Shown in pieces: positions 9,818 through 22,101 of a stretch of 64,000 nt of DNA. The translations under genes were made by a program, and so were the position numbers. Source of the stretch: Cognatiluteimonas profundi (GTDB lineage: Bacteria; Pseudomonadota; Gammaproteobacteria; Xanthomonadales; Xanthomonadaceae); assembly GCF_009792795.1 (NCBI RefSeq), contig NZ_VKHQ01000002.1, positions 1 to 64,000 of the forward strand, read 5' to 3'. The number at the start of each line of letters is the position of its first letter. Within the stretch, counting starts at the first letter, position 1. Under the pieces are notes generated by a model, which searched no databases, had not been told where the DNA came from, and worked only from the letters and a program-made list of their open reading frames with translations.

Positions 9818-10681
9818 CTACTTGTCGCTGCGCAGGAATTGCAGGAACGGATCGTTGCGGTCGAGCACGATCACGGCCTTGCCGTCGGCGAACGACCTGC
9901 GATAGGCCTCCAGGCTGCGATGGAATGCGTAGAACGACGGATCGCGGCCGTAGGCGGCGGCATAGATCGCCGCGGCCTGTGCATCGCCCTCGCCGCGCAA
10001 CTTCTGCGCGTCGCGCTCGGCCTCGGCGACGAGCACCTGCTGCTGGCGATCGGCTTCGGCGCGGATCTTCTGCGCCTGTTCGACGCCCTCGGCGCGCAAC
10101 TGGCTGGCGACCTGCTGGCGTTGCGAGCGCATCTGGTCGTAGACCGACTTGAGCACGTTGCTGTCCTCGGGCAGGTCGACGCGCTTGATGCGGATGTCGA
10201 TGATCTGCACGCCCAGCGTCGACGCGCCCTTGTTGATGCTGCTCAGCTGGCGCGCGACGACTTCCTCGCGGTTGCCGGACACGACCTGCTGCAGCGTGCG
10301 CGAATTGATTTCGCCGGTGAGGGCATTCTTGATGATCGGTGCGAGGCGCTGCACGGCGACTTCCTCGTCGCCACCGGTGGCGCGATAGAAGGCGCGCACG
10401 TCCTGGATCTTGCCGATGGCGAAGAAGTCCAGGCTGATGTCCTGCTTGTCCGAGGTCAGGTAGCGCTCGGGATTGGCATCCAGGACCTGCAGGCGGCGAT
10501 CGTAGATGCGCGCGCTTTCGACGAACGGGATCTTGAAGTGCAGGCCGGGGCCGACGTCGCTGCGCACGAGCCGTCCCAGGTTGAGCACGATGGCGGTCTG
10601 GCCTTCGGACACGACATAGACCGAGCCGAACAGCGCCAGCAACGCGGCGATCGCCAATGGAATCCAGGCGGAGAATTTCAT
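9818..10681 (-). CDS. hflC: FtsH-modulating SPFH protein HflC
   Basis: HflC forms with HflK a large inner-membrane, periplasm-facing cage around the FtsH protease and limits its activity on membrane substrates. The 287-residue protein has one N-terminal membrane anchor (about residues 6-25), then the band-7/SPFH domain (EGQTAIVLNLGRLVRSDVGPG, LHFKIPF) and a long charged helical region rich in Gln, Arg and Glu (about 170-235). Its ATG overlaps the hflK stop by four bases (ATGA), showing translational coupling. Confidence 0.95.
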   Translation of the reverse strand: MKFSAWIPLAIAALLALFGSVYVVSEGQTAIVLNLGRLVRSDVGPGLHFKIPFVESARIYDRRLQVLDANPERYLTSDKQDISLDFFAIGKIQDVRAFYRATGGDEEVAVQRLAPIIKNALTGEINSRTLQQVVSGNREEVVARQLSSINKGASTLGVQIIDIRIKRVDLPEDSNVLKSVYDQMRSQRQQVASQLRAEGVEQAQKIRAEADRQQQVLVAEAERDAQKLRGEGDAQAAAIYAAAYGRDPSFYAFHRSLEAYRRSFADGKAVIVLDRNDPFLQFLRSDK

Positions 10682-11763
10682 CGCGACGGCTCCTCACGTC
10701 CCGTCGGTCGCTGGCTGCGGTCCGGACGGGCCTCGGTGGTGGTGGCATTGACCGTTGGCGATGCGACGTCGGCCGGAATCACGGCGGGAGCCGCGGCTTT
10801 GTCGTCGCCTGTCGCCGACATCGGCACGTAGATCAGCTGCCTGCCATCGCCGATGATCTTGCGGTTTTCGGTGAGGACCTGCTGCACGGTTTCCAGCCAC
10901 AGGCGCTTGCGCGTGACTTCGGGAGCGAGCTTGTACTGGTCGAGCAACAGCGAGAAGCGCGTCGCATCGCCGGTGGCGCGATCGATCGATGCGGTCCTGT
11001 AGCCTTCGGCCGTGGTGCGCAGGCGCGCCGACTCGCCGCGCGCCTCGGGCACGACCTTCGCCGCGTAGGCCTTGGCCTGGTTGATCGCGGTGGTCTTGTC
11101 CGCGTTGGCGCGCTGCGCCTCGTCGAACGCGTCCTTCACTTCATCGGGAAAGCGCGCGTTCTGCAGGTTGAGTTCCGACACGGTCAAGCCGGTGTGGTAG
11201 GCGTCCAGCGACGACTGCAGCTGGCGGTTGACGGTGCCGATCAGGCCGCCGCGGGCACCCAGCACGGTATCCAGGTCCGAGCGGCCGACGGTTTCGCGGA
11301 CGGTGCTCAACGCGGCCTGCTCGAGCACCTTGTTGGCGTTGCGCGTGCCGAACAGGTACAGCTTCGGATCGCTGATGCGGTATTGCACGTTGAGCTCGAC
11401 GCTGACCATGTTGCCGTCGCGCGTCAGCACCGGCACGGTGTCGTTGAATGCCTGGCTCTGGGTCGCGTTGACCTTCATCACGCGCTCGATCGGCCACGGC
11501 CATTTCAGATGTGGCCCCGGCTGCAGCACGCGCGAGAACTGTCCGAACTGCAGGACGACGCCGCGTTGCTGCTCGGTGACCAGCACGAAGCAGTTGAAGA
11601 CCAGCCACAGCGCGACGAGGATGCCGACCCACCGGGCCATGCCACCCCTGCCGCCGAACAGGCCGCGCAAGGGTTCAAGCCAGCGATCCAACGGTCCGCC
11701 GCTGCGCTGGCGGGTGTTGCGACCGTCCTTGCCGGACCCGCCGCCGGGAATGTTCCAGGCCAT
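10678..11763 (-). CDS. hflK: FtsH-modulating SPFH protein HflK
   Basis: Partner of HflC. The 361-residue protein opens with the Gly-rich cytoplasmic tail typical of HflK (MAWNIPGGGSGKDG), one membrane segment at about residues 45-63, then the SPFH domain (EQQRGVVLQFGQFSRVLQPG, LKWPWPIERV). The C-terminus beyond the conserved helix is Thr/Ala/Pro-rich and ends in a charged tail. Upstream is hflX with a 99-base gap. Confidence 0.95.
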   Translation of the reverse strand: MAWNIPGGGSGKDGRNTRQRSGGPLDRWLEPLRGLFGGRGGMARWVGILVALWLVFNCFVLVTEQQRGVVLQFGQFSRVLQPGPHLKWPWPIERVMKVNATQSQAFNDTVPVLTRDGNMVSVELNVQYRISDPKLYLFGTRNANKVLEQAALSTVRETVGRSDLDTVLGARGGLIGTVNRQLQSSLDAYHTGLTVSELNLQNARFPDEVKDAFDEAQRANADKTTAINQAKAYAAKVVPEARGESARLRTTAEGYRTASIDRATGDATRFSLLLDQYKLAPEVTRKRLWLETVQQVLTENRKIIGDGRQLIYVPMSATGDDKAAAPAVIPADVASPTVNATTTEARPDRSQRPTGREEPSR

Positions 11764-11862
11764 GCCTGCTCCAAGATTGAAAACGAATGCGCGCGACGCC
11801 GCGCCAGCGATACCAGCGGACGACGATGTGGCCGCCGACCGGTCGAATTCTAACCGGACGGG

Positions 11863-13179
11863 CTAGGCGGGGCTCACCAATGGCTCGGGCAGCAGGGCCT
11901 GCAGCGGGGCGCCGTAGGCCAGCGTGGCCAGCCGCACCGCGTCGGCTTCGGCCAGGTCCAGCCGCAGGTTCCAGCCATTCTCGTCGTGGCTCTCCTCGCG
12001 GACGGCGCCCAGTTCGTGCAGGCGCGCGCGCAGGCGGCCCGAGGACGCCGGCAACTGCAACTCGCCATGGATGCGGCGCAGCCCGAGGCGTTCGCCGAGG
12101 GCCTGGCGCAGCAGCGGCAGGCCTTCGCCGCTTTGCGCCGACAGCCAGACGCGTTCGCGCGCGCCGCCGGTCACGCCGTTGCCGGGACGGTCGTGGCGGG
12201 CGATGGCGCCTTCGACACGGTCGATCTTGTTGAACACCAGCAGCTGCTGGATGTCGCCGGCACCGATCTCCTGCAGCACCGAATCGACCTGCGCGATGCG
12301 CTCCTCGCGCAGCGGGTCCGCCGCGTCGATCACATGCAGCAGCAGATCGGCTTCGCGCGCTTCGGACAAGGTCGAGCGGAATGCGGCAACCAGTTCATGC
12401 GGCAGGTCGCGCACGAAACCAACGGTGTCGGCCAATACCGCGTGGCCGCCGGACAACGCAACGCGCCGCACCGTCGGATCCAGCGTAGCGAACAGGCGGT
12501 CGTCGGCGTAGGCATCGGCGCCGGTGAGGGCATTGAACAACGTCGACTTGCCCGCATTCGTGTAGCCGACCAGCGCCACGCGCGGCAGTTCGCTGCGCAC
12601 GCGTGCACGGCGCATCTGCGTGTGCTGCACTTCGACCTTGTCCAGTCGCTTCTGCAATTGCTCGACGCGCTTCTGCAGCAGCCGGCGGTCGGTTTCCAGC
12701 TGGGTTTCACCCGGGCCGCGCAGGCCGATGGAACCGCCACGCTGGCGCTCAAGGTGGGTCCAGCCACGGATCAGGCGCGTGGCCATGTGCTTGAGCTGGG
12801 CGAGCTCGACCTGCAGCTTGCCCTCATGGCTGCGTGCGCGCTGGGCGAAGATGTCCAGGATCAAGCCGGTGCGGTCGACCACGCGCCGCTCGAGGAGTTT
12901 TTCCAGGTTGCGTTCCTGCCCCGGCGACAGGGGGTGGTTGACCAGCACCAGGTCGGCGCCGGTGGCCTCGCAGGCGGCCTTCACTTCCTCGAGCTTTCCG
13001 CTGCCGATCAGCGTCGCCGGATTGGGCTTGTCGATCCGCGCATTGAGCGTGGCGGCGACGGTTGCGCCCGCCGAGCGGGCCAGGTCGGCGAATTCCTCCA
13101 GGGCACCCTCGTCCGGCGGACCGCCGGCGTGGGGCTGGATCAACAGGGCGATCTCACCCTTGCGGGAACGTTCGAACAA
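11863..13179 (-). CDS. hflX: ribosome-associated GTPase HflX
   Basis: HflX binds the 50S subunit and splits stalled ribosomes under stress. The 438-residue protein has the N-terminal HflX subdomain, the family signature (GLRGPGETQLETD, about residues 152-164), a coiled helical linker, and the G domain with G1 GYTNAGKS at 205-212, DTVGFV (G3) and NKID (G4). The start is a TTG (MFERSRKGEI) aligned with known HflX N-termini; GGAG lies about 10 bases upstream. It sits between hfq and hflK as in E. coli. Confidence 0.95.
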   Translation of the reverse strand: MFERSRKGEIALLIQPHAGGPPDEGALEEFADLARSAGATVAATLNARIDKPNPATLIGSGKLEEVKAACEATGADLVLVNHPLSPGQERNLEKLLERRVVDRTGLILDIFAQRARSHEGKLQVELAQLKHMATRLIRGWTHLERQRGGSIGLRGPGETQLETDRRLLQKRVEQLQKRLDKVEVQHTQMRRARVRSELPRVALVGYTNAGKSTLFNALTGADAYADDRLFATLDPTVRRVALSGGHAVLADTVGFVRDLPHELVAAFRSTLSEAREADLLLHVIDAADPLREERIAQVDSVLQEIGAGDIQQLLVFNKIDRVEGAIARHDRPGNGVTGGARERVWLSAQSGEGLPLLRQALGERLGLRRIHGELQLPASSGRLRARLHELGAVREESHDENGWNLRLDLAEADAVRLATLAYGAPLQALLPEPLVSPA

Positions 13180-13274
13180 GGGCGTGTTACTCCATCAGGC
13201 AACGGGCATCGCCGCCTTCCCAACCAGATGCGGCCGCCGCCAGCCCTTATCAAGCGTCGCGCAGGAGCAGGCGC

Positions 13275-13559
13275 TTATTCGGCCTCGTCGTCATCGGGCT
13301 CGTCGCCGTCGCCGTCGGCACCGGATTGCATGTGGCCGCCGCCGGGGCCCACGCGGATGTTGCGCGCCGGCACGACGGTGGAAATCGCGTGCTTGTAGAC
13401 CATCTGGCTGACGGTATTGCGCAGCAGCACCACGAACTGGTCAAAGGATTCGACCGTGCCCTGCAGCTTGATGCCATTGACGAGGTAGATGGAAACCGGA
13501 ACGCGCTCGCGACGCAGCGCATTCAGGAAAGGATCCTGCAACGATTGCCCCTTGGACAT
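13275..13559 (-). CDS. hfq: RNA chaperone Hfq
   Basis: Hexameric Sm-like protein that pairs small RNAs with mRNAs. The 94-residue protein starts [20 protein letters not shown]. It has the Sm1 region ([19 protein letters not shown]) and Sm2 region ([11 protein letters not shown]), including the conserved YKH. The C-terminal tail is short, Gly-rich and strongly acidic (ends [10 protein letters not shown]). The start is supported by GGGGAA 6 bases upstream. It is flanked by miaA and hflX in the canonical order. Confidence 0.97.
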   Translation of the reverse strand: MSKGQSLQDPFLNALRRERVPVSIYLVNGIKLQGTVESFDQFVVLLRNTVSQMVYKHAISTVVPARNIRVGPGGGHMQSGADGDGDEPDDDEAE

Positions 13560-13725
13560 GGTGTATTCCCCACTCGTTTGTTGGTCCGGCCAGTCTGGAG
13601 CTGGTTCCGTATCGCCCGACCCGCTCCCCGCGGCGGCGACCGGCCGATGTTTGCACAACCGCGCGCGCGGCGATAGCGACCGGCGTCGCCGTTCATGATC
13701 GTCCGTGGCGGCGGCTGCGGCGCCC

Positions 13726-14697
13726 TCAGCGCATGAACAGATGCAGCGCCTGCCCTATTGCGACCTGATCGGTTGCCGGGTCCAGCCATCGCGCGTCGAC
13801 CTCACGCCGCAGCCAGGTGAGCTGGCGCTTCGCCAGCTGGCGGGTGGCGAAGATGGCCCGGTCGCGGAATTCGTCGGCCGACGTCATCCCCTCCAGGTGT
13901 TCCCAGGCCTGCCGGTAGCCGACCGCGCGCAGCGAAGGCAGGTCCATTGGCGAGGGCTGCGACCGCAGTTCCGGCAGCGAGCGCAGGGCGCGGACTTCGT
14001 CGAGGAAGCCGGCGGCGAGCATCGCGTCGAATCGCGCTTCGATGCGCCGGTGCAAGGTCGCGCGATCGGGCGGTGACAGCACCAGCTTGAGCACGCGCAG
14101 CGGCAAACGCTGCTGCGCGCTGTCCTGCTGCCATGCGCTGATCGTGCGGCCGCTGCTGCGCCAGACTTCGAGCGCACGCTGGATGCGTTGGGCATCGGTG
14201 GCATGGATGCGCGCACCAGCCAGCGGGTCGACCATGGCCAGCTCTGCGTGCAGGGTCGCCCAGCCGCGCTCGCGTGCTTCATCGGCGATGCGCATCCGCA
14301 ATGCGGGGTCGTTGCCTGGCATCGGCGCCAGGCCCTGCAGCAGCGCGCGGAAATACAGGCCGGTGCCACCCGCGAGGATGGGGACCTTGCCGCGCGCGAC
14401 GATGTCCTGCAGCGCGCATCGCGCGTCGTCGGCGAATTCCGCGGCCGAATACGGCTGCCACGGATCGCGCACGTCGATCAGGTGGTGGCGGACGCGGGCA
14501 CGCTCGTCGGTCGTGGGCTTGGCCGCACCGATGTCCAGGCCGCGATAGACGAGCGCGGAATCGACGCTGACGATTTCCCCGCCGATGCGCTCCGCCCATT
14601 CCAGCGCAAGCGCCGACTTGCCCGATGCGGTCGGGCCCATGAGCGCGATCGCGCGCGGGCGCGCATCGCCAGCGGCGTGTGCGGATGCCGCCGTCAT
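13726..14697 (-). CDS. miaA: tRNA dimethylallyltransferase
   Basis: Adds the dimethylallyl group to N6 of A37 in tRNAs that read UNN codons. The 323-residue protein has the P-loop GPTASGKS at residues 21-28, then [27 protein letters not shown] and [13 protein letters not shown]. The ATG at 14697 overlaps the putP stop (TGATG), so it is probably translated in concert with putP; a 53-residue longer frame would lie inside putP and is rejected. Downstream order hfq-hflX is conserved. Confidence 0.96.
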   Translation of the reverse strand: MTAASAHAAGDARPRAIALMGPTASGKSALALEWAERIGGEIVSVDSALVYRGLDIGAAKPTTDERARVRHHLIDVRDPWQPYSAAEFADDARCALQDIVARGKVPILAGGTGLYFRALLQGLAPMPGNDPALRMRIADEARERGWATLHAELAMVDPLAGARIHATDAQRIQRALEVWRSSGRTISAWQQDSAQQRLPLRVLKLVLSPPDRATLHRRIEARFDAMLAAGFLDEVRALRSLPELRSQPSPMDLPSLRAVGYRQAWEHLEGMTSADEFRDRAIFATRQLAKRQLTWLRREVDARWLDPATDQVAIGQALHLFMR

Positions 14698-16184
14698 CAA
14701 TACCCGGTCGCGTGCAGCGCTTCGCGAACGGAATCGTGTCGCGACTGCATCGCCGGCGATGGCGCGCGGCCAAGGCGGCTGACAACGATGATCGCGACCG
14801 ACGCGGCGATCACTCCCGGGATCATCTCGTACAGCGCGCTGCCGGTCTGCTTCCACAGGATCACGGTGAGCGCACCGGCCACCATGCCGGCCAGCGCGCC
14901 ATTGCGGGTCATCCGCTTCCAGGTGAGCGAAAACAGCACGACCGGGCCGAATGCGGCGCCGAAGCCGGCCCAGGCGTAACTCACCAGGCCGAGCACGCGG
15001 CTTTCAGGATCGCGCGCGATGAGGATCGCCAGCAGCGCGACCGACAGCACCATGGCGCGGCCGAACCAGACGAGTTCGCGCTGGCTCGCGCGCGGACGCA
15101 GGAAGCCGCGATAGAAATCCTCGGTCAACGCGCTGGAACACACCAGCAGCTGGCACGACAGCGTGCTCATGATGGCGGCGAGGATCGCGGACAGCAGCAC
15201 GCCGGCAACCCACGGATTGAACAACATCGTCGCCAGCGCGATGAACACACGCTCCGGGTTGTCGCGGACCATCGCGCCCTGCTCCGGATGGGCGGCGAAG
15301 TAGGCAATGCCGAACAGTCCGACCGACACGGCGCCCAGCAGGCACAGCACCATCCAGGCCATCCCGATGCGGCGCGCCTTTGGAATCGTCTGCAGCGATT
15401 CGGCCGCCATGAAGCGCGCGAGGATGTGTGGCTGGCCGAAATAGCCCAGCCCCCAGGCGACGGCCGACACCACGGCGACCACGCCGCCCTTGCCGATCCA
15501 TTGCAGCCTGGCCGGATCGACCTGCTCGATCAGCCCCATGCTGGTGGAGACGCCACCCACGCTCAGCAACACGATCACCGGTGTCAGCAGCAGCGCGAAG
15601 ATCATCAAGGTCGCCTGCACGGTGTCGGTCCAGCTCACGGCAAGGAAGCCGCCGACCAGCGTGTACAGGATGGTGGCGGCGGCACCCCACCAGATCGCCT
15701 GCGCGTACGGCAGTCCGAACACGCTTTCGAACAGTCGCGCGCCGGCGACGATGCCGCTGGCGCAATACACGGCGAAGAACACCAGGATCACCAGCGCCGA
15801 CAGGATCCGCAGCAGCTTGCTGCTGTCCTCGAAACGGTTGGTGAAATAATCCGGCAGCGTCAGGGCATTGCCGCTGCGCTCGGTGTACACCCGCAACGGG
15901 CCGGCAACGAACTTCCAGTTGCACCAGGCGCCGGCGATCAGGCCGATCGCGATCCAGGCTTCCGAGACGCCGCTTGCATACAACGCACCCGGCAAGCCCA
16001 GCAGCAGCCAGCCGCTCATGTCCGATGCGCCGGCGGACATTGCCGTGACGTAACTACCCAGCGAACGCCCGCCGAGGATGTAGTCGTCGAAGGTATTCGT
16101 CGATCGCCACGCCATGAACCCGATGGCGACCATCGCCAGCAGGTACAGCGCGAAGGTGACGAGCAGCGGCGTGCTTGCGGTCAT
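14697..16184 (-). CDS. putP: sodium/proline symporter
   Basis: A 495-residue sodium:solute symporter (SSS family) with about 13 hydrophobic segments. The N-terminus shows the PutP pattern: a first membrane helix, [11 protein letters not shown], then [20 protein letters not shown], which holds conserved residues for sodium and proline binding. Other SSS-family substrates are possible, but similarity to PutP is strong along the length. It overlaps miaA at its end, which is unusual compared with E. coli, where amiB-mutL precede miaA. Confidence 0.88.
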   Translation of the reverse strand: MTASTPLLVTFALYLLAMVAIGFMAWRSTNTFDDYILGGRSLGSYVTAMSAGASDMSGWLLLGLPGALYASGVSEAWIAIGLIAGAWCNWKFVAGPLRVYTERSGNALTLPDYFTNRFEDSSKLLRILSALVILVFFAVYCASGIVAGARLFESVFGLPYAQAIWWGAAATILYTLVGGFLAVSWTDTVQATLMIFALLLTPVIVLLSVGGVSTSMGLIEQVDPARLQWIGKGGVVAVVSAVAWGLGYFGQPHILARFMAAESLQTIPKARRIGMAWMVLCLLGAVSVGLFGIAYFAAHPEQGAMVRDNPERVFIALATMLFNPWVAGVLLSAILAAIMSTLSCQLLVCSSALTEDFYRGFLRPRASQRELVWFGRAMVLSVALLAILIARDPESRVLGLVSYAWAGFGAAFGPVVLFSLTWKRMTRNGALAGMVAGALTVILWKQTGSALYEMIPGVIAASVAIIVVSRLGRAPSPAMQSRHDSVREALHATGY

Positions 16185-16283
16185 GCGTCTGGCTCCCCCA
16201 CCCCGGGTGTCGGGGCTGCGGCGCCAAGCTTAGCCCGGGCGTGACCGGCTATGCTGCGCAGGCCTGCACCAGGGTAGGTTTCG

Positions 16284-16727
16284 ATGACCGCAATCCTCCA
16301 TGCCGGCGGTTGCCACTGCGGCGCGCTGCGACTGGAATTCAGCTCCGCGCGGCCGTTGCGTTCCTTCGTTGCACGCGCCTGCGATTGCGACTTCTGCACC
16401 CGCCACCGCGCAGCCTGGGTGTCGGACCCGGCGGGGCAGCTGCGAATCCTCGCCGATACCACGCAACTGCAGCGCTATCGCCAAGGCTCCGCACAGGCGG
16501 AATTCCTGCTCTGCCGAGAGTGCGGAGTGCTGGTCGCGGTGATGGCCCGCGCCGTCGATGGACGACTGCTCGGCGCGGCCAATCGCAATGCGATCAATGA
16601 CCGCATGGACCTCATCGAGGAAACCATCGTGTCGCCCCGATTGCTCGCACCCGACAGCAAGCTTGCGCGATGGAGCGAGGTGTGGATGCCGACCGACCTC
16701 GTGACCTGCCAGGCCTCTGCAACGTAA
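16284..16727 (+). CDS. GFA-family (glutathione-dependent formaldehyde-activating-like) protein
   Basis: A 147-residue zinc-binding protein of the GFA/CENP-V fold. The cysteine set is complete: GGCHCGAL at residues 9-16, CDCDFC about residues 33-38, and CRECG near 73. The first family member described was linked to S-hydroxymethylglutathione formation, but most members are uncharacterised, so substrate is unknown. It faces the minus-strand folP end to end (convergent, 1-base gap). It is a lone plus-strand gene between putP and folP. Confidence 0.85.
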   Translation: MTAILHAGGCHCGALRLEFSSARPLRSFVARACDCDFCTRHRAAWVSDPAGQLRILADTTQLQRYRQGSAQAEFLLCRECGVLVAVMARAVDGRLLGAANRNAINDRMDLIEETIVSPRLLAPDSKLARWSEVWMPTDLVTCQASAT

Positions 16728-16728
16728 C

Positions 16729-17628
16729 TCAGTCGTCGTCGGGCCATCGCAATCCAGCCGCCGCGGGTTTCGCGCGCGGCATCGGTTGCGCCGCGACCGC
16801 ATTCCAGACTTTCAATGCGTCCACCGTTGCCGCCACGTCGTGGACGCGCAGCAGGATCGCACCGCGCTGCGCGGCGATCAGCGCGGCGGCGACCGAGCCA
16901 TGGATGCGCTCATGCGGATCGGCATGGCCGGTCAGCTCACCAATCGTCTTCTTGCGCGACAGGCCCGCAAGCAACGGAACGCCGAGTTCGGTGAAACGCT
17001 CCAGCTGGGCCAGCAGCAGCAGGTTATGCGCGGAGGTCTTGCCGAAGCCAAACCCCGGATCGACGACCAGCTTCTTCTTGGCGATGCCCGCCATCTCGGC
17101 GGCGAAGATCCGCTCGGCCAGGAAGCGGTGCACCTCGGCGACCACGTCGTCGTAGGCCGGCGCGTCCTGCATCGAGCGTGGCTCGCCCTGCATGTGCATC
17201 AGCACGACCGGCACGCCGAGCGCCGCGGCAGCGTCGAGCGCACCCTCGCGACGCAGGGCCTGGACGTCGTTGATCATGCCGGCGCCCGCGGCAACGGCCG
17301 CACGCATGACCTCGGCCCGCGAGGTATCGATGCTGATCGGCAACGCGGTGGACGCCGCCAGTTGCTCGATGACGGGAATCACGCGACGCAATTCCTCGTC
17401 CAGCGGCACTTCCGCGGCACCCGGCCGCGTCGATTGACCGCCGATGTCCAGCATGTCGGCGCCCTCCCCGGCCAGTCGCAAGGCATGTGCCACGGCAGCG
17501 TCGGGCCCGGCGTGCTCGCCGCCGTCGGAAAACGAATCGGGGGTGACATTGACGATGCCCATCACGCGCGGGCGATCCAGCTTGAGGATCCGACCAGCGC
17601 AATCGAGTTGTGGCGAGAGGTCGAACAT
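16729..17628 (-). CDS. folP: dihydropteroate synthase
   Basis: Condenses p-aminobenzoate with the pterin pyrophosphate in folate synthesis; it is the sulfonamide target. The 299-residue protein shows GIVNVTPDSFSDGG near residue 24, DIGGQSTRPGA near 61, ISIDTSR and a C-terminal RVHDV. The ATG at 17628 is preferred over the adjacent GTG because GGAG lies 6 bases before it. In E. coli folP follows ftsH directly; here a TPR protein gene is inserted between them and glmM is absent downstream. Confidence 0.95.
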   Translation of the reverse strand: MFDLSPQLDCAGRILKLDRPRVMGIVNVTPDSFSDGGEHAGPDAAVAHALRLAGEGADMLDIGGQSTRPGAAEVPLDEELRRVIPVIEQLAASTALPISIDTSRAEVMRAAVAAGAGMINDVQALRREGALDAAAALGVPVVLMHMQGEPRSMQDAPAYDDVVAEVHRFLAERIFAAEMAGIAKKKLVVDPGFGFGKTSAHNLLLLAQLERFTELGVPLLAGLSRKKTIGELTGHADPHERIHGSVAAALIAAQRGAILLRVHDVAATVDALKVWNAVAAQPMPRAKPAAAGLRWPDDD

Positions 17629-17729
17629 CACTGGCTCCGGTGCGTGCGCGTGCAGACCGTGCGGCGCGAACCTGCCGCCGTTGCCTGCCGCTTGATGCGC
17701 CGATTATCCGGCAATCCGCCAGGACCCCG

Positions 17730-19313
17730 CTAACCGTGCGCTGGTTCGTCCAGCCTCGCGACGATCTCCTTGAACCGGGGCAGATTTCGCACCGTGTCGA
17801 AGTCGTGGTCGTGGTCGATCCACTCCCGGAATCCTTGCCCGGTGGAGACGGCACGATCGAGCAGGTCCAGCGCCCGGTCGTACTCGCCGACCTGCGCGTA
17901 GACACAGGCGGCGTTGTACAGGGTTCCATAGTCGTCCGGACGCATGCGCAACGCTGCTTCGGCATTGCGCTTGCCTGCTTCGGCATCGCCAAGGCGCACC
18001 TGCAGTCCGGCCGCGAGGTAGCGGGCACGACCGTTTTCCGGATCGAGTTCCGCCTCGGCCAGCGCGCGCTCGAGCGCCTGTCGCGACAATGCCATCGCGC
18101 GGTCGCCATCGCCCATCGAATCCGCAGCGTTGGCTCCAAGCGTCAGCGCCTGGAATTCATCCGGCCGGGCGCGGTGTGCCTTTTCGAACTCCTCGACGGC
18201 ACGGGCGTACATGCCGTGCGCAAAGCAATGGCGGGCGAAGTAGTAATGCGCCTCGTACAGCTCGCCATTCAATGCGATCGCCCGCTCGAACGCCGCCGTG
18301 GCCGCATCCGTCTCGCCCGCCCAGGACAAGGTGTTCGCATGTGCGACGTGTGCCTCGGCGAGGTCGGGCGCAAGGGCCAGCGCGCGCTTGCCGGCGGCAA
18401 TCGCTTCATCCAGCACTTCCTCCGGCTTCACCAGGCGCCACAGCAGCAGTCCGACCAGGGCATCGGCGAGGCCCGCGTGTGCCTGGGCGTAATCGGGATC
18501 CAGCTCGATCGCGCGCCGGAACATCTCCGGGGCGCTGCGCCAGGTGACGGTGCTCTTCAACGCCTGCATCTGGCGACCGCGCAGGTAGAACTCGTAGGCG
18601 CGGACGTCGGCCGGGGCGTTGCGACCCATGTCCAGGACGTCCGGCTTCTGCAGCGTGACTCGCAATGCACGCGCGACGCTGCGCGCGATTTCTTCCTGGA
18701 TGACGAAGATGTCCTCGAGCTTGCGATCGAAATTCTCCGACCACAGGTGGTAGCCGTTGCCGGCATCGACGAGCTGCGCGGTGACGCGGACGTGGTCGCC
18801 GGCCTTGCGCACGCTGCCTTCCATGATTGCCGCGACGTTGAGCGCGCGCCCGATGTCGCGCGCGTCGGTGGCGTTGTCGCGGAAGCGGAAGGACGAGGTG
18901 CGCGACGCCACCCGCATGCCGCTGATCGACGCCAGCGCGTTGAGGATTTCCTCGGCCAGGCCTTCGCAGAAATAATCCTGGTCATGGCCCTCGCTGAGGT
19001 CCGCGAACGGCAGGATGGCCACCGACGCCTCGGGTGCCGCCGCGTCGGCCACGGCCGCTGGCGGGGTGCGCTCGATGCCGCGCGTGGTGAGGTCGTAGGT
19101 CCATGCCAGGGCGCAGGCGAGCACGAAGCTGAGCCCCACCAGCACGATCACCAGCTTCACGGTCCAGTCCGGAAGACCGAGCGGGCCGAATGTCGCGCCG
19201 GCAACCTGGATCAGCACCCAGCCGACGACCAGGAACACCACCGCCACGCGAAAGACGCGACGGCGCCGCAACTCATCGACGAACGCCTTGAGAGATCCTT
19301 CCCAGTCGCGCAT
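17730..19313 (-). CDS. membrane-anchored TPR protein with FlgO-like domain
   Basis: A 527-residue protein. A short cytoplasmic start (MRDWEGSLKAFVDELRRRRV) is followed by two membrane helices (about residues 22-40 and 52-72), then a domain beginning SVAILPFADLSEG (about 95-215; the FlgO/adenylate-cyclase-associated type), and at least five TPR repeats to the C-terminus. Similar proteins in xanthomonads often have an N-terminal DNA-binding or cyclase domain; this one has neither. GGAGGAG supports the ATG at 19313. It lies between ftsH and folP, with a terminator separating it from ftsH. Role unknown; probably a scaffold for envelope or signalling complexes. Confidence 0.75.
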   Translation of the reverse strand: MRDWEGSLKAFVDELRRRRVFRVAVVFLVVGWVLIQVAGATFGPLGLPDWTVKLVIVLVGLSFVLACALAWTYDLTTRGIERTPPAAVADAAAPEASVAILPFADLSEGHDQDYFCEGLAEEILNALASISGMRVASRTSSFRFRDNATDARDIGRALNVAAIMEGSVRKAGDHVRVTAQLVDAGNGYHLWSENFDRKLEDIFVIQEEIARSVARALRVTLQKPDVLDMGRNAPADVRAYEFYLRGRQMQALKSTVTWRSAPEMFRRAIELDPDYAQAHAGLADALVGLLLWRLVKPEEVLDEAIAAGKRALALAPDLAEAHVAHANTLSWAGETDAATAAFERAIALNGELYEAHYYFARHCFAHGMYARAVEEFEKAHRARPDEFQALTLGANAADSMGDGDRAMALSRQALERALAEAELDPENGRARYLAAGLQVRLGDAEAGKRNAEAALRMRPDDYGTLYNAACVYAQVGEYDRALDLLDRAVSTGQGFREWIDHDHDFDTVRNLPRFKEIVARLDEPAHG

Positions 19314-19396
19314 GTGTCGACTCCTCCGCGGCACGCGGCCAGACACGCCACAGGGCGATCCTACTCGCGGCCAGATGCAGGCAGTGACTAAAGAAA

Positions 19397-19424
19397 AAGC
19401 CCCCGGGCTTGCCTCCGGGGGCTT
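19397..19424 (-). terminator. rho-independent terminator after ftsH
   Basis: A 10-base stem (AAGCCCCCGG / CCGGGGGCTT) with an 8-base loop, followed on the minus strand by TTTCTT. It lies 45 bases after the ftsH stop. Confidence 0.85.
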
Positions 19425-19469
19425 GCATCCAGTGCAACGAATTCGACGGCCGGCAGCGGCCGTGGCCGC

Positions 19470-21355
<1,886 letters not shown>

Positions 21356-21359
<4 letters not shown>

Positions 21360-22036
21360 GTGTATTCAGGGTCCTGCAGGTGACTTCGTGGGCTTGGGTG
21401 GGACAGCTTGCCCTGCGCCAGGGCATAGACTTCGGGAGAGCGCTTGCGTGATGCGTCCGGCTTGCGGATGGCCACTTTGGCATACCGCCGCCGCAGTTCC
21501 CGCACGTAGTCGTCGAAACCGACGCCCTGGAACAACTTGATCAGGAACGTCCCGTCGATGCGCAAATGGTGGTCGGCGAAGTCCATCGCCAATTCAGCCA
21601 GATGCATCATCCGCGGCTGGTCAACGGCATCCATGCCACTTTTATTGGGGGCCATGTCGGACAGAACAAGGTCGACCGGCTGACTGCCGAGCAAAGACTC
21701 AAGCGCAGATAAGACCGCATCGTCCCTGAAATCGCCATGAAGGAACTCCACGCCGGCCAGCGTGGGCATTTCCAGGATGTCCAGGGCGACGATCCGGCCC
21801 GGGCTGGACGGATACAGCGTGGACAGCGCCTGGCGCAGCCACTGCGACCAGCCGCCAGGGGCAGCGCCAAGATCCACCACCACCATGCCAGGTCGGAGCA
21901 GCCGGTCACGCTCGACCAGTTCCTCGAGCTTGTATGCCGCGCGCGACCGCAATCCCTCTGCCTGCGCCTTTTTCACGTAGGGGTCGGAGAAGTGTTCCTT
22001 GAGCCAGCGCTGGCTGGACTTGCTGCGGGTGGCCAT
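21356..22036 (-). CDS. rlmE: 23S rRNA 2'-O-ribose U2552 methyltransferase
   Basis: Heat-shock methyltransferase (RlmE/FtsJ) acting on the A-loop of 23S rRNA. Beginning [21 protein letters not shown] it aligns with known RlmE N-termini; the SAM-binding motif [15 protein letters not shown] and [13 protein letters not shown], with the catalytic Lys/Asp set, follow. 226 residues. An in-frame ATG at 22063 would add nine basic residues (MAARIARRR) and cannot be excluded, since neither start has a strong ribosome-binding site. It overlaps ftsH by four bases and is divergent from yhbY. Confidence 0.93.
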
Positions 22037-22101
22037 GCGGCGCCGGGCGATGCGGGCCGCCATGATACCCTGCGCTCCCGTATTCACTCCTTGCGCAGCA
22101 C

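Noticed and set aside
14679-16244. 521-codon plus-strand frame
   Set aside because: Antisense to putP; the translation is rich in His, Gln and Arg with no recognisable domain, the usual shadow of a high-GC membrane protein.
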